Positions 54,565-62,755 of a DNA stretch of 62,865 nucleotides are shown piece by piece (within the stretch, counting starts at the first letter, position 1; each line of letters opens with the position of its first letter). The translations under genes and the position numbers were made by a program. The notes beneath the pieces are model-generated. The model was not told the DNA's origin, did no database searches, and was given only the letters and a program-made list of their open reading frames with translations. Source of the stretch: an uncultured Mycoplasmatota bacterium (lineage in GTDB: Bacteria > Bacillota_I > Bacilli_A > RF39 > UBA660); contig UQRY01000004.1 of assembly GCA_900543675.1 (NCBI GenBank), forward strand, positions 1 to 62,865. Reading direction: 5' to 3'.

Positions 54565-57177
54565 TTATTTGGCTTCGTACCAATCACTACCACTTTCAAT
54601 ATCTACTTTTAATGGTGCATTTAACTGATAGGTATTTTCCATAATTCGTCTAACAATCTCTTCTACTTCTTCTTTTTCCTCATAATAAACATTAAACACA
54701 AGTTCATCGTGTACTTGAATTAACATTTTACTTCTGATTTTCTTATCATTAAATTCACGATAAATTTCTATCATAGCCTTTTTCAAAATATCGGCACTAC
54801 TTCCTTGAATTGGAGTATTTAAGGCAATTCTTTCTCCTTGACTACGAACAAGATAACTCTTATTTTTCAATTCATCGATTGTTCTTTTTCGATTCATGAT
54901 CGTCTTAACATAACCATCTTGATAAGCTTTCTGAATTACTTCATTCATATATTGTTTAATCTCTGGATAAGTATTTAAATAACCCTCGATAAAGTTTTTC
55001 GCACTAGCGATATCAATCCCCAAATCCTCGGATAATCCAAAACTACTAATTCCATAAAGAATTCCAAAATTAACTGCTTTAGCCGTACGTCTCATATCTT
55101 TTGTTACTTCTTCTAAAGGAACGCCAAAAATATCTGAAGCAGTTTTCGCATGGATATCCTTTCCTTCTTCAAAAGCACGAATCAAGTTATCTACATTGGC
55201 TAACGATGCAAAAATTCTAAGTTCAATCTGAGAATAATCACTAGATAAAATACAAGCATTTTCTTCTGGAATGAAAGCTTTTCGAATCAATCTTCCCTCT
55301 TCAGTTCGAATCGGAATATTCTGTAAATTAGGACATATTGAAGAAAGTCTACCTGTTCTAGTTAACGTTTGGGTAAAAATAGTATGAATCTTGCCATCTT
55401 CAGCCACTTCCGCTAGCAATCCAGTTACATAATTACTCTTTAATTTCGTCAACATTCGATAATCCAAAATCTTTTCAACGATAGGATAATCGTTAACTAA
55501 TTTATCTAAAATTTCTTTACTAGTCGAATAACTATGATCTTTGACCTTCTTTGGATATGGTAAAGCTAATTTTTCAAAAAGAATAGCCCCCAACTGTTTT
55601 GGAGAAGAAATATTAAATACTTCTCCTGCTAAATCGTAAATTTCTTGTTCTAACACTTCAATTTTCGCATCTAATTCTTTTCCCATTTGATTTAAAAAAT
55701 CACAGTTTACTCGAATACCAGTAAGTTCCATGTCCATTAACACTTCCACTAGTGGCATTTCAATATTTTGGAAAAGTTGAACATCATTTTCACTTTCTAA
55801 TCTTTCTTCTAATTCAGTTTTACTCTCATAGATAAAGCGAGCCTTTTCGATTGTTTTTTTAGCGATAATTTCGATATCTGGTTCGACTTCTTTTCCTATT
55901 TTACCATACACTTCTTCATAAAAAGAAATATTATAATCTTTATTGTTCGCAAGATAAGCAATATCATCTTTGATATTATCATTTAATAAATAGGCAGCTA
56001 TCATAGTATCAAAATGGCAATTTTTAATATCTAGGCCATTCTTTTTCAAGATATACCATACTTTTTTCAAGTCATAAGTATATTTTTCTTGTTCGCTACA
56101 CAAAAAATCTGGAGCTTGTTTTAACACTTCAAACGGAATATAAAGACTAGTATTTTCGTTATAAATCGCAATACCAAGTGGCTTATCCTTATGATAATTA
56201 CTACCTAGTATCTCCAAATATAAAGCATAATCGCCTTCAATCTTAACCTTTTCCAAATCGGTAACAATATTCACTTCGACTTCTTGCATTTTGTTTTCCT
56301 TAACCACTTCTTCAGGAATATTCATTTTCTTAATTAGTGAATAAAACTCCAATTCTTCTAATAGTTCGACATATTTTAAAACGTCTACTCCCGTATATTT
56401 AATCTTCTCTAAATCAGTATCAATAGGAACATCCCGATAAATCGTCGCTATTTCTTTACTCATAAAAGCATTATCTTTATCATTTAGTAATTTTTCCTTG
56501 GTCTTTCCCGTTACTTCATCAATATGATCGTATAGATTCTCAATAGTCTGATACTTAGAAAGAAGAGATATAGCCGTTTTTTCTCCAATTCCTTTTACAC
56601 CAGGAATATTATCGCTACTATCCCCCATTAATCCTTTAATATCAATCATATTAATTGGTTCTACTTGATAAGTCTCTTTAAATAGCTTTTTATCCATACG
56701 AATAAAACCAGTTTGTTTTAAGAGTTTAACATCAATTTCATCACTGATTAACTGTAACAAATCTTTATCACTACTGATAATGGTCGCATCAAAGTCAGGA
56801 TCTTCTTCAACCTTTTTCGCAAAAGTACCAATGATATCATCAGCTTCATAATTATCAATCTCAAAGTATTTCATACCCATCGCCGTACAAATTTGTTTCG
56901 CAACCGGAAATTGTTGTTTTAACTCTTCAGGCGTTTCACTTCTTCCACCTTTATAGTCAGGATATTCTTCATGGCGAAACGTTTTTCCTTTATCAAAGGC
57001 AATCATAATATATTCTGGTTTTTCTTCGACGATGATTTTATTCATCATATTAATAAATCCATAAATCGCATTCGTAGGAAAGTTCTTTGAATTACGCATA
57101 ATTGCGCCTGTATAACTAGTAGCATAATAACTACGAAATAAAAGATTATTTCCATCGACTAAAATTACTTTTTTCAT
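54565..57177 (-). CDS. polA: DNA polymerase I
   Basis: Start ATG 57177 (MKKVILVDGNNLLFRSYYAT), six bases after AGGAG. The 870-residue protein has an N-terminal 5' nuclease domain (EADDIIGTFAKK, GVKGIGEKTAISLL), a middle 3'-5' exonuclease-like domain whose DxE metal ligands are missing (DYALYLEILG in that place), and a complete family A polymerase domain (SDYSQIELRIFA motif A, RRTAKAVNFGILYG motif B, VHDELVF motif C). It fills repair gaps and removes Okazaki primers; proofreading is expected to be lost, as in Bacillus enzymes. Confidence 0.97.
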   Translation of the reverse strand: MKKVILVDGNNLLFRSYYATSYTGAIMRNSKNFPTNAIYGFINMMNKIIVEEKPEYIMIAFDKGKTFRHEEYPDYKGGRSETPEELKQQFPVAKQICTAMGMKYFEIDNYEADDIIGTFAKKVEEDPDFDATIISSDKDLLQLISDEIDVKLLKQTGFIRMDKKLFKETYQVEPINMIDIKGLMGDSSDNIPGVKGIGEKTAISLLSKYQTIENLYDHIDEVTGKTKEKLLNDKDNAFMSKEIATIYRDVPIDTDLEKIKYTGVDVLKYVELLEELEFYSLIKKMNIPEEVVKENKMQEVEVNIVTDLEKVKIEGDYALYLEILGSNYHKDKPLGIAIYNENTSLYIPFEVLKQAPDFLCSEQEKYTYDLKKVWYILKKNGLDIKNCHFDTMIAAYLLNDNIKDDIAYLANNKDYNISFYEEVYGKIGKEVEPDIEIIAKKTIEKARFIYESKTELEERLESENDVQLFQNIEMPLVEVLMDMELTGIRVNCDFLNQMGKELDAKIEVLEQEIYDLAGEVFNISSPKQLGAILFEKLALPYPKKVKDHSYSTSKEILDKLVNDYPIVEKILDYRMLTKLKSNYVTGLLAEVAEDGKIHTIFTQTLTRTGRLSSICPNLQNIPIRTEEGRLIRKAFIPEENACILSSDYSQIELRIFASLANVDNLIRAFEEGKDIHAKTASDIFGVPLEEVTKDMRRTAKAVNFGILYGISSFGLSEDLGIDIASAKNFIEGYLNTYPEIKQYMNEVIQKAYQDGYVKTIMNRKRTIDELKNKSYLVRSQGERIALNTPIQGSSADILKKAMIEIYREFNDKKIRSKMLIQVHDELVFNVYYEEKEEVEEIVRRIMENTYQLNAPLKVDIESGSDWYEAK

Positions 57178-57210
57178 TTTTCTTCTCCTGTTTGACATTG
57201 TTTTGGTTTT

Positions 57211-57219
57211 ATTATAACA
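57211..57219 (-). promoter_or_regulatory. Extended -10 promoter of polA-mutM
   Basis: The minus strand reads TGTTATAAT, about 33 bases before the polA ATG, without a clear -35. Confidence 0.6.
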
Positions 57220-57271
57220 CGGTTTAGCTTAAAAGAAAATGTCTATCCCAAAATCAAACAAAGAAGAAAAA

Positions 57272-58222
57272 TTAGATAAATAAATAGATATAATAACAAC
57301 AAAAAACAACTAACATGATAATTCCTTCTTTTTTAGAAATTTCCTTTTCACTACTTGCGAATAAATATAATAAGAAAGACGACAACAAAACAACAAAGAT
57401 ATCAATAAAACTAAAATCAACTAATTCTAAATCACCATAAATTAAAATTGGTAATCCTAAGACGATACAAATATTAAAAATATTAGTTCCGATAATATTT
57501 CCAATCGCCATATCAAATTCTCCACGTTTAGCCGAAGTTACCGTCATGACCAATTCAGGAAGTGAAGTTCCAACAACAACCGCAATCATTGTGATAATTT
57601 TAGGGCTAACATGAATTCTTTCCGCCAAAGACAAAGCATTATCGACAATTAAATCACTACTATAAATGATAACAATCGTAGAAATAACAAACAAAATTAG
57701 GGCGACTGGTAAATTATACTTCTTTTCTACTCCACCTTGATCCTGTTTTTTATTTTTCAATAATCGAATCAAATAATAAACAAAAATCCCAAACGAAAGA
57801 ATTAAAACAGCCCCATCAAAACGAGAAAATGAAGTTGGGGTATTAGGGTTAAATAACCGATCCATCAATAAAACAAAAAAGATACTGGTAATTAAAAATA
57901 AAATAGGTAATTCTTTTTTTACTGTTGAGTTCTTTACTTTAATCGGATTAACAATCGCAGCGATACCAATAATTAACAAAATATTGACAATACAACTTCC
58001 AATCACATTAGCTAAAGCCATACTTCCATTATTTGCCGCTACACTATTAAAAGAAATAGCCACTTCCGGTGCACAAGTACCAAATGAAACGATCGTTAAC
58101 GCAATCAACATCTTAGGCACTTTACAAAGTAGAGCAATCGAGGAAGCACAATCAATCAAAACATCACTTGCCTTAACAATCAAAACAAATCCTATTAATA
58201 ACAATACTATCTCTAAAACCAT
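57272..58222 (-). CDS. Calcium/sodium antiporter-like cation exchanger (CaCA family, YrbG type)
   Basis: The 316-residue membrane protein has about ten helices and the two inverted alpha-repeats of the family: GTCAPEVAISFNSV with ANVIGSCIVNI in the first half, and GTSLPELVMTVTSA with GNIIGTNIFNI in the second. These line the ion path, with the Glu residues as cation ligands. It exchanges Ca2+ or a related ion for Na+ or K+ at the cell membrane. GAGGGTGA precedes the ATG. It starts 68 bases after the small one-helix gene on the same strand and could be read from that gene's SOS-type promoter. Confidence 0.92.
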   Translation of the reverse strand: MVLEIVLLLIGFVLIVKASDVLIDCASSIALLCKVPKMLIALTIVSFGTCAPEVAISFNSVAANNGSMALANVIGSCIVNILLIIGIAAIVNPIKVKNSTVKKELPILFLITSIFFVLLMDRLFNPNTPTSFSRFDGAVLILSFGIFVYYLIRLLKNKKQDQGGVEKKYNLPVALILFVISTIVIIYSSDLIVDNALSLAERIHVSPKIITMIAVVVGTSLPELVMTVTSAKRGEFDMAIGNIIGTNIFNICIVLGLPILIYGDLELVDFSFIDIFVVLLSSFLLYLFASSEKEISKKEGIIMLVVFCCYYIYLFI

Positions 58223-58290
58223 ATTTCACCCTCAACTATCCTATTATTGTAGCTAGTATATCATCTTTTTTTAGGATTTGCCACAGCCAA

Positions 58291-58434
58291 TTATTTTATA
58301 CGTAAAACAATCGCCTCATTACGATTAGATATATCTTCTTGACTTTCTAGTTTTTCTACTCGAAGAGATAGAAGATAGAAAAATAAAATTGCTCCTACAT
58401 AAATTAATACTAACCATTTGTATTCATTTTTCAT
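58291..58434 (-). CDS. 47-residue one-helix membrane protein, probably SOS-controlled
   Basis: The ATG (58434) has AGAAGGAGTGATTGAT upstream. The product starts MKNEYKWLVLIYVGAILFFY, continues as one membrane helix to about residue 23, then has a short charged tail (RVEKLESQEDISNRNE). I recognise no family. Its promoter carries a LexA-box-like palindrome in the spacer, and it is divergent from lexA. In Bacillus that place holds yneA, an SOS-induced division inhibitor with one helix and a LysM domain; here the LysM part is absent, so the protein would resemble the tiny inhibitors of other phyla such as SidA (inference). Confidence 0.75.
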   Translation of the reverse strand: MKNEYKWLVLIYVGAILFFYLLSLRVEKLESQEDISNRNEAIVLRIK

Positions 58435-58460
58435 ATCAATCACTCCTTCTAAACAACCTC

Positions 58461-58489
58461 ATTCTATTACAAACAATTGTTCGTGTCAA
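58461..58489 (-). promoter_or_regulatory. Strong SigA-type promoter of the 47-residue gene
   Basis: The minus strand reads TTGACA (58484-58489), 17 bases, TAGAAT (58461-58466): a perfect -35 and 5/6 -10. The LexA-box-like palindrome fills most of the spacer. Confidence 0.8.
58470..58483. promoter_or_regulatory. LexA-box-like palindrome in the promoter of the small gene
   Basis: CAAACAATTGTTCG differs from the Firmicutes LexA box CGAACNNNNGTTCG at one position. Bound LexA would block RNA polymerase on the minus strand. Confidence 0.7.
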
Positions 58490-58507
58490 TGCAATTCAAA
58501 AAATATT

Positions 58508-58521
58508 TGAACATTTGTTTG
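58508..58521. promoter_or_regulatory. LexA-box-like palindrome at the lexA -35
   Basis: TGAACATTTGTTTG matches CGAACNNNNGTTCG at 8 of the 10 fixed positions (both flanking half-sites largely kept). It overlaps the lexA -35, suggesting autorepression. Confidence 0.6.
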
Positions 58522-58547
58522 ACAATTGACATAAACTATGTTAACAT
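58519..58547 (+). promoter_or_regulatory. SigA-type promoter of lexA
   Basis: TTGACA (58519-58524), 17 bases, TAACAT (58542-58547), followed by AAAGGAGGTCAAATT before the ATG. Confidence 0.65.
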
Positions 58548-58571
58548 AAACATATAAAAGGAGGTCAAATT

Positions 58572-59189
58572 ATGGAAAAACTTACTGAAAAACAAGCCAT
58601 GATTTTAGATACATTAAAAAAAGCTATAGCGGAAAAAGGATATCCACCTACGGTTAGAGAAATTGGAAAAATGGTACATCTTTCCTCCCCAGCTACTATC
58701 CAGTTTCATTTAACTAAATTAGAAGAAAAAGGATATATCAAAAAGGATACCGCCAAAAATCGAACAATCGAAATCCTAGTACCTAATGAATATTTAGAAA
58801 AAAACGATAAAGTGGCAGAAGTTCCACTACTAGGAAAAGTAACAGCTGGAAATCCAATCGAAGCGATTGAAGTTCCAGATGAATTTTTTTCTATTCCTAC
58901 CAGTTTACTTCCCAACAAGAAAAAAGTGTTCACTTTAAAAGTAAGTGGAGAATCCATGATTAACGTTGGTATCTATGATGGAGATATCATTATCGTAGAA
59001 AGATGTGAAACAGCAAATAATGGTGACACAGTAGTAGCTATGACGGATGAAAATGAAGTCACCGTAAAAACATTCTATAAAGAAAATGGTTACTTCAGAC
59101 TACAGCCAGAAAATGATTTTATGGCTCCTATTATTTTACCAAACGTAACTATCTTAGGAAAAGTAATTGGATTATACCGAAAATTGTAA
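58572..59189 (+). CDS. lexA: LexA repressor
   Basis: It represses SOS genes until RecA filaments on single-stranded DNA trigger its self-cleavage. The 205-residue protein has the winged-helix DNA-binding domain (GYPPTVREIGKMVHLSSPATIQFH), the cleavage region VTAGNP (Ala-Gly bond), catalytic Ser in KVSGESMINVGIYDGD and Lys in ENEVTVKTF. All key residues are present. It has two LexA-box-like sites upstream and a terminator directly downstream, so it is a single-gene unit. Confidence 0.97.
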   Translation: MEKLTEKQAMILDTLKKAIAEKGYPPTVREIGKMVHLSSPATIQFHLTKLEEKGYIKKDTAKNRTIEILVPNEYLEKNDKVAEVPLLGKVTAGNPIEAIEVPDEFFSIPTSLLPNKKKVFTLKVSGESMINVGIYDGDIIIVERCETANNGDTVVAMTDENEVTVKTFYKENGYFRLQPENDFMAPIILPNVTILGKVIGLYRKL

Positions 59190-59218
59190 AAGCTTCGCTT
59201 GTATGCGAAGTTTTATTT
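59189..59218 (+). terminator. Terminator after lexA
   Basis: GCTTCGC and GCGAAGT-type arms (core CTTCGC/GCGAAG) flank a six-base loop, followed by TTTATTTT. Confidence 0.8.
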
Positions 59219-59224
59219 TGGTTT

Positions 59225-59926
59225 TTATGATTTCTTTTTAGCAACAACCAACAAATAAGAATCTTGCGGTTCATAATAACACGTTTGTAGAATCAAAAGG
59301 TGATCCTTTTCATCAAGCGAAACACCTGTCGAATATAAAAATTGTTCCTGTAACCATTCTAAATGTTGTCGCCACTCATCATCAGTAAACTCTAGTTGCA
59401 TATGAAAAAAATCAGAAGTAACAACTAAAGTTCCCACAATCGAATAAACATCCAAAGATTCTTCCGTTTGCCAAATAAAAAAAGGATGTTCATAAAAAAA
59501 AGAAATATCGAGATAATTTTCTAAAAATTGAAAATCAGTAGTGACGACTTGTGAATTATGACCATAAATCAATAATTTTCTATCTTCTAAAGTATTTCGA
59601 TAGTCTAAAAAGGGATTTCCTAATTCCGAAACTTCTCTTTTTACATTATGCTGCAAGTAAAATGAATTATCTTTAGTTTGCGTAACCAATACTTGAAAAT
59701 CCGTTTCTGGAACAAATAAATTACCAATAATTTCCGGATTTTGATAACTAATTCGATAATCCTGAATCGTTTTTCCAGGAGTTTGACGATAAAATGTACC
59801 TTGTACATAACTATCTACCTGATTAGTGACTTTCTCATCATCTATACATAATAAATACGTTTTTACTCCTAGTGCAACAATAATCGCAATCATTAAAATT
59901 TTAAGGCTGATATTTTTATTTTCCAT
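59225..59926 (-). CDS. Class B sortase-like protein lacking the catalytic arginine
   Basis: Sortases join surface proteins to the wall by a Cys transpeptidase. The 233-residue protein has one N-terminal membrane helix (ISLKILMIAIIVALGV), the catalytic His in LLIYGHNSQ and the catalytic Cys in LILQTCYYEP. In class B enzymes an Arg follows the Cys by about eight residues; here the segment is CYYEPQDSYLLVVAKK, with Tyr in that place. It may be inactive, use another residue or have a different role. GAGG precedes the ATG. No LPxTG- or NPQTN-like substrate is coded in this window. Confidence 0.82.
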   Translation of the reverse strand: MENKNISLKILMIAIIVALGVKTYLLCIDDEKVTNQVDSYVQGTFYRQTPGKTIQDYRISYQNPEIIGNLFVPETDFQVLVTQTKDNSFYLQHNVKREVSELGNPFLDYRNTLEDRKLLIYGHNSQVVTTDFQFLENYLDISFFYEHPFFIWQTEESLDVYSIVGTLVVTSDFFHMQLEFTDDEWRQHLEWLQEQFLYSTGVSLDEKDHLLILQTCYYEPQDSYLLVVAKKKS

Positions 59927-59947
59927 TTCTTATTCCTCACTATTCAA

Positions 59948-59987
59948 CCAAAATAAAAGATTAGAATAATATCAGTTTATCCTAATC
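59948..59987 (-). terminator. Possible terminator after tcdA
   Basis: GATTAG pairs with CTAATC on the minus strand around a long loop with weak inner pairing, followed by TTTTATTTT. It includes the tcdA stop codon. Confidence 0.5.
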
Positions 59988-60662
59988 ATTTTCAATAATT
60001 TGTCGAATAATGTAACTAGCGATTAATATTCCCGCACTAGCTGGCACAAAACTAGCCGAAGCTACCGTTCTTCCTGGTGTAGAAAGTGGAACTTCTTGAC
60101 TAGAAACCACCATAATTTTTTTAGTAATTTTCTCATCTCGAATGAATTTACGGAGATGCTTCGCAATCGGATCATAACTAGTTTTTCTAATATCCATAAT
60201 CGATAGTTTACTAGGATCAAGTCGCTTACCCGTACCCATACAAGAGATAAACCCAATATTTAACGCTAAACTCTTCATAATAAGCGCTTTCTTTGTCGCA
60301 ATCGTATCACACGTATCTACAATATAATCCAAATCATATTGATCCAAAATATCTATATTATCCGCTGTTAGAAAACAATCTAAAGCTGTAACATGACAAG
60401 TAGAATGAATATCCTCTATTCGCTTTTGCCAAGCTTCAACCTTTTTCATTCCCAAAGTAGAATCTAAAGCAATCAGTTGACGGTTTTTATTAGTAATATC
60501 GACAGTATCATGATCAATCAATACAATATGCTCAACTCCACTACGAACCAAGGCTTCAACAACATAGCCACCAACGCCACCTAATCCAACGACTGCTACT
60601 TTTTTTGTACAAATCTTATCTACATTTTCCTTGCTAATTAACTGTTCTAATCTTTCTAACAC
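59982..60662 (-). CDS. tcdA: tRNA threonylcarbamoyladenosine dehydratase
   Basis: TcdA (CsdL/YrvM type) dehydrates t6A37 of tRNA to its cyclic form ct6A, using ATP. Start is GTG 60662, eight bases after GGAG; the GTG at 60671 overlaps that site. The E1/ThiF-like fold shows the nucleotide-binding loop VAVVGLGGVGGYVVEAL, IDHDTVDITNKNRQ, VDTCDT and SCMGTGKRLDPS. 226 residues is slightly short. The gene follows a probable 6S RNA, as in Bacillus subtilis, where bsrA neighbours yrvM. Confidence 0.93.
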   Translation of the reverse strand: MLERLEQLISKENVDKICTKKVAVVGLGGVGGYVVEALVRSGVEHIVLIDHDTVDITNKNRQLIALDSTLGMKKVEAWQKRIEDIHSTCHVTALDCFLTADNIDILDQYDLDYIVDTCDTIATKKALIMKSLALNIGFISCMGTGKRLDPSKLSIMDIRKTSYDPIAKHLRKFIRDEKITKKIMVVSSQEVPLSTPGRTVASASFVPASAGILIASYIIRQIIEND

Positions 60663-60674
60663 GGTAATCACTCC

Positions 60675-60854
60675 AAAAAAAATCCAGAAGAACGGTTGTC
60701 AGGCGATAAAACCTGCATAATCACAGGTGGGTGTCCATACATAGTTCTTAGGATCCCCAATTTAATTGGGTATTCAACACAAACTATAGATCCGAACTCC
60801 CGTATCGTCACTTTAGTCGGTTTTATATGTTGACAATTATCGTTTCTTCTAGAC
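60675..60854 (-). ncRNA. ssrS: Probable 6S RNA
   Basis: A promoter-driven transcript of about 180 bases would begin near 60854 and end at a T-run (60673-60680). Its ends pair: CTAGAAGAA with TTCTTCTGG, then TTGTCA with TGACAA, leaving an unpaired central part and inner hairpins (ACCTG/CAGGT, CCCAATT/AATTGGG). A long closing stem, a central bubble and inner stems describe 6S RNA, which binds SigA RNA polymerase. The spot next to tcdA also fits. A 70-codon frame over it is probably meaningless. Identity is inferred from structure and place, not from a covariance model. Confidence 0.7.
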
Positions 60855-60860
60855 AATACT

Positions 60861-60869
60861 ATTATATCA
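60861..60869 (-). promoter_or_regulatory. Extended -10 promoter of the probable 6S RNA
   Basis: The minus strand reads TGATATAAT, a complete TGn extended -10 with perfect TATAAT, six bases before the likely RNA start. Confidence 0.65.
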
Positions 60870-60975
60870 TAGTTTTCCATTATTTATACCATTTTTACAG
60901 AAGTTGACAATAATTATTTTCCAAAGAAAATAAACTCGTCCACCCTACTTGCATACAATATAACAGGTGAAAAAA

Positions 60976-61749
60976 ATGAACTATCCCTATGAGTTTGGTA
61001 ATCTCTATTATGAGAAATATGGTAGTGGCAAAAAAAGTATGATTATCCTACCCGGTTGGGGAGATATCCGCACTTCTTGGAATTATATCATCGACTTTCT
61101 AAAGGACGACTTTACCGTTTATATCGTAGATTATCCTGGTTTTGGAAATAGTAAATTTCCAGATAAAGACTTAACTATCTATGACTATACAGATATTATT
61201 TATAACTGGATTCAAAGCTTAGAAATTAAAGATCCAATTCTAATTGGGCACTCCTTTGGTGGAAGAATCATCATTACCTTAACCGGCTACTATCATTATC
61301 CATTTAAACATATTGTATTAATGGACAGTGCGGGAATTAAACCTAGAAAAACTCTTCGTTCTATCTTAAGAAATAGCTTTTATAAAGCATTGAAAAAAGG
61401 ACGCTACCTGCTCCCCAAAAAATATCGAGATAAATATCTGACCAAAATATTTTCTATCTTTGCTTCCCCTGACTATCGCAACTTAGAGGATAAAATGAGA
61501 CCAACATTCAGAAATGTCATCTCTGAAGATCTTCGCCATTACTTAGAAAAAATCAACGCTAATACCCTAATTATCTGGGGAAATAAAGACACTTCTACTC
61601 CTATCCAAGACGCAACTTTAATGCATCAAAAAATACCCGATTCAGAATTAATCGTCTTAGATAAAGTAGGACACTTTCCCTATTTAGAACGACCAAATCT
61701 AATCTGTAATATTTTATATGAACAATTTAAAGAATTTATTGCTAAATAA
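60976..61749 (+). CDS. Alpha/beta hydrolase
   Basis: Start ATG 60976 (MNYPYEFGNLYYEKYGSG) has AGGTG upstream. The 257-residue protein shows the fold in order: oxyanion segment LPGWGDIRTSW, nucleophile elbow GHSFGGR, late Asp in WGNKDTSTP and His in VGHFPYLERP. The Ser-Asp-His triad is complete. A basic lid (NSFYKALKKGRYLLPKKYRDK, in part) follows the nucleophile region. There is no signal peptide. Related proteins hydrolyse esters or act in small-molecule catabolism; the substrate is unknown. A TTGACA at 60904-60909 may be its -35, with a weak -10. Confidence 0.88.
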   Translation: MNYPYEFGNLYYEKYGSGKKSMIILPGWGDIRTSWNYIIDFLKDDFTVYIVDYPGFGNSKFPDKDLTIYDYTDIIYNWIQSLEIKDPILIGHSFGGRIIITLTGYYHYPFKHIVLMDSAGIKPRKTLRSILRNSFYKALKKGRYLLPKKYRDKYLTKIFSIFASPDYRNLEDKMRPTFRNVISEDLRHYLEKINANTLIIWGNKDTSTPIQDATLMHQKIPDSELIVLDKVGHFPYLERPNLICNILYEQFKEFIAK

Positions 61750-61760
61750 AGCAAGCGAGC

Positions 61761-61795
61761 AAAAAGGACTATCCGGTAAAAGGAAAGTCCTTTTT
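61761..61795. terminator. Bidirectional terminator between convergent genes
   Basis: AAAAAGGACT pairs with AGTCCTTTTT around a loop, with T-runs on both strands. It serves the alpha/beta hydrolase gene and the convergent membrane protein gene. Confidence 0.85.
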
Positions 61796-62726
61796 ATCTA
61801 ACTAATTTTCGTTCTGGTTCAGTATAAGTATTAGCAATTTGATTTTCTAACTCCGCAATTTCATTTTGAGTACGAATAAGTTGTTCATTTAAAACTTCAA
61901 GTCGTTTTTTTGCTGTTTCAATAAATTGATCCATATTGACAGAAAGATGTCCATTACTCATTGTCTCTAAAGAACGTGGTTCATAAATTTCATCAAAAAT
62001 TACATACTTTGGTTTTCTTAACTCGCTTCTTTTTATACGATAAGTAAATAATGGATTAATCTCTTGTGTTTCAACTGGTGTTGAAGCTAAATCTTTATTT
62101 TCATCTACTTTAGAAGTATCTATTGGTTTATTACCTTCTTCTAACTCTACCTCATCATCATCTAATTTCAAGATATTTTTAACTTCATCAGAAACTTCCT
62201 TTTTCTTCTTACGACGAAACTTAGATAAGAATCGTTCTTTTAAACTAGGCTTATCCTCTAAATCTTGCTCTTCTTCATAATTCTCTTCTTGATCATCTTG
62301 CTTAGCCATGAATTTTTCATGAAGTGCTATTCTAGAATTTTCTACCTTTTCTTTTAAGCTTTGCCATAAAGTGCTTGTTTTTTCTTTTGCTTTACCGAGT
62401 ATACTCACCTTAGCATTTCCTTCTTTTGTTTCTTTTTCAGCTGTTTTCTTTTGTTTTTTTCTATTAAAAATTTTAATCACTGAACTACCGATGTTTAAAG
62501 CTCCCTTCACAACCATTCCTACAGTAGCGCCAACAGCAGTACCAAATAAGCCAGTAGTAATCAATGAAAGCCAAATAGGAGCTCCTAAAACAGTAGGAAT
62601 CATTGTACCTAATATAAGTCCAAGTACAGCAAGATAACTTGCCTTAAATTCTACTTTTTTCTCTTGATTAACCGCTTCACTTTCTCCTGTTTTTTTATTT
62701 TTAGAAAAAAATGATAATATTGACAT
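61794..62726 (-). CDS. Unknown membrane protein with charged coiled-coil tail
   Basis: I recognise no family. The 310-residue protein has two adjacent hydrophobic segments at ~28-85 (ASYLAVLGLILGTMIPTVLG, then LITTGLFGTAVGATVGMVVK). A long Lys/Glu-rich, low-complexity region follows, with acidic runs (DQEENYEEEQDLEDKPS), and the C-terminus is a coiled coil (FIETAKKRLEVLNEQLIR) ending RKLVR. It is likely a membrane-tethered cytoplasmic protein. AGGGGAG precedes the ATG and a near-consensus promoter lies upstream, so it may be well expressed. Confidence 0.75.
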   Translation of the reverse strand: MSILSFFSKNKKTGESEAVNQEKKVEFKASYLAVLGLILGTMIPTVLGAPIWLSLITTGLFGTAVGATVGMVVKGALNIGSSVIKIFNRKKQKKTAEKETKEGNAKVSILGKAKEKTSTLWQSLKEKVENSRIALHEKFMAKQDDQEENYEEEQDLEDKPSLKERFLSKFRRKKKKEVSDEVKNILKLDDDEVELEEGNKPIDTSKVDENKDLASTPVETQEINPLFTYRIKRSELRKPKYVIFDEIYEPRSLETMSNGHLSVNMDQFIETAKKRLEVLNEQLIRTQNEIAELENQIANTYTEPERKLVR

Positions 62727-62755
62727 ATATATCTCCCCTTCTTTATATGTCGCAT

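Noticed and set aside
60668..60880. 70-codon frame on the minus strand before tcdA
   Set aside because: It spans the promoter, the paired ends and the T-run of the probable 6S RNA and has no ribosome site; its overlap with a structured RNA explains it.
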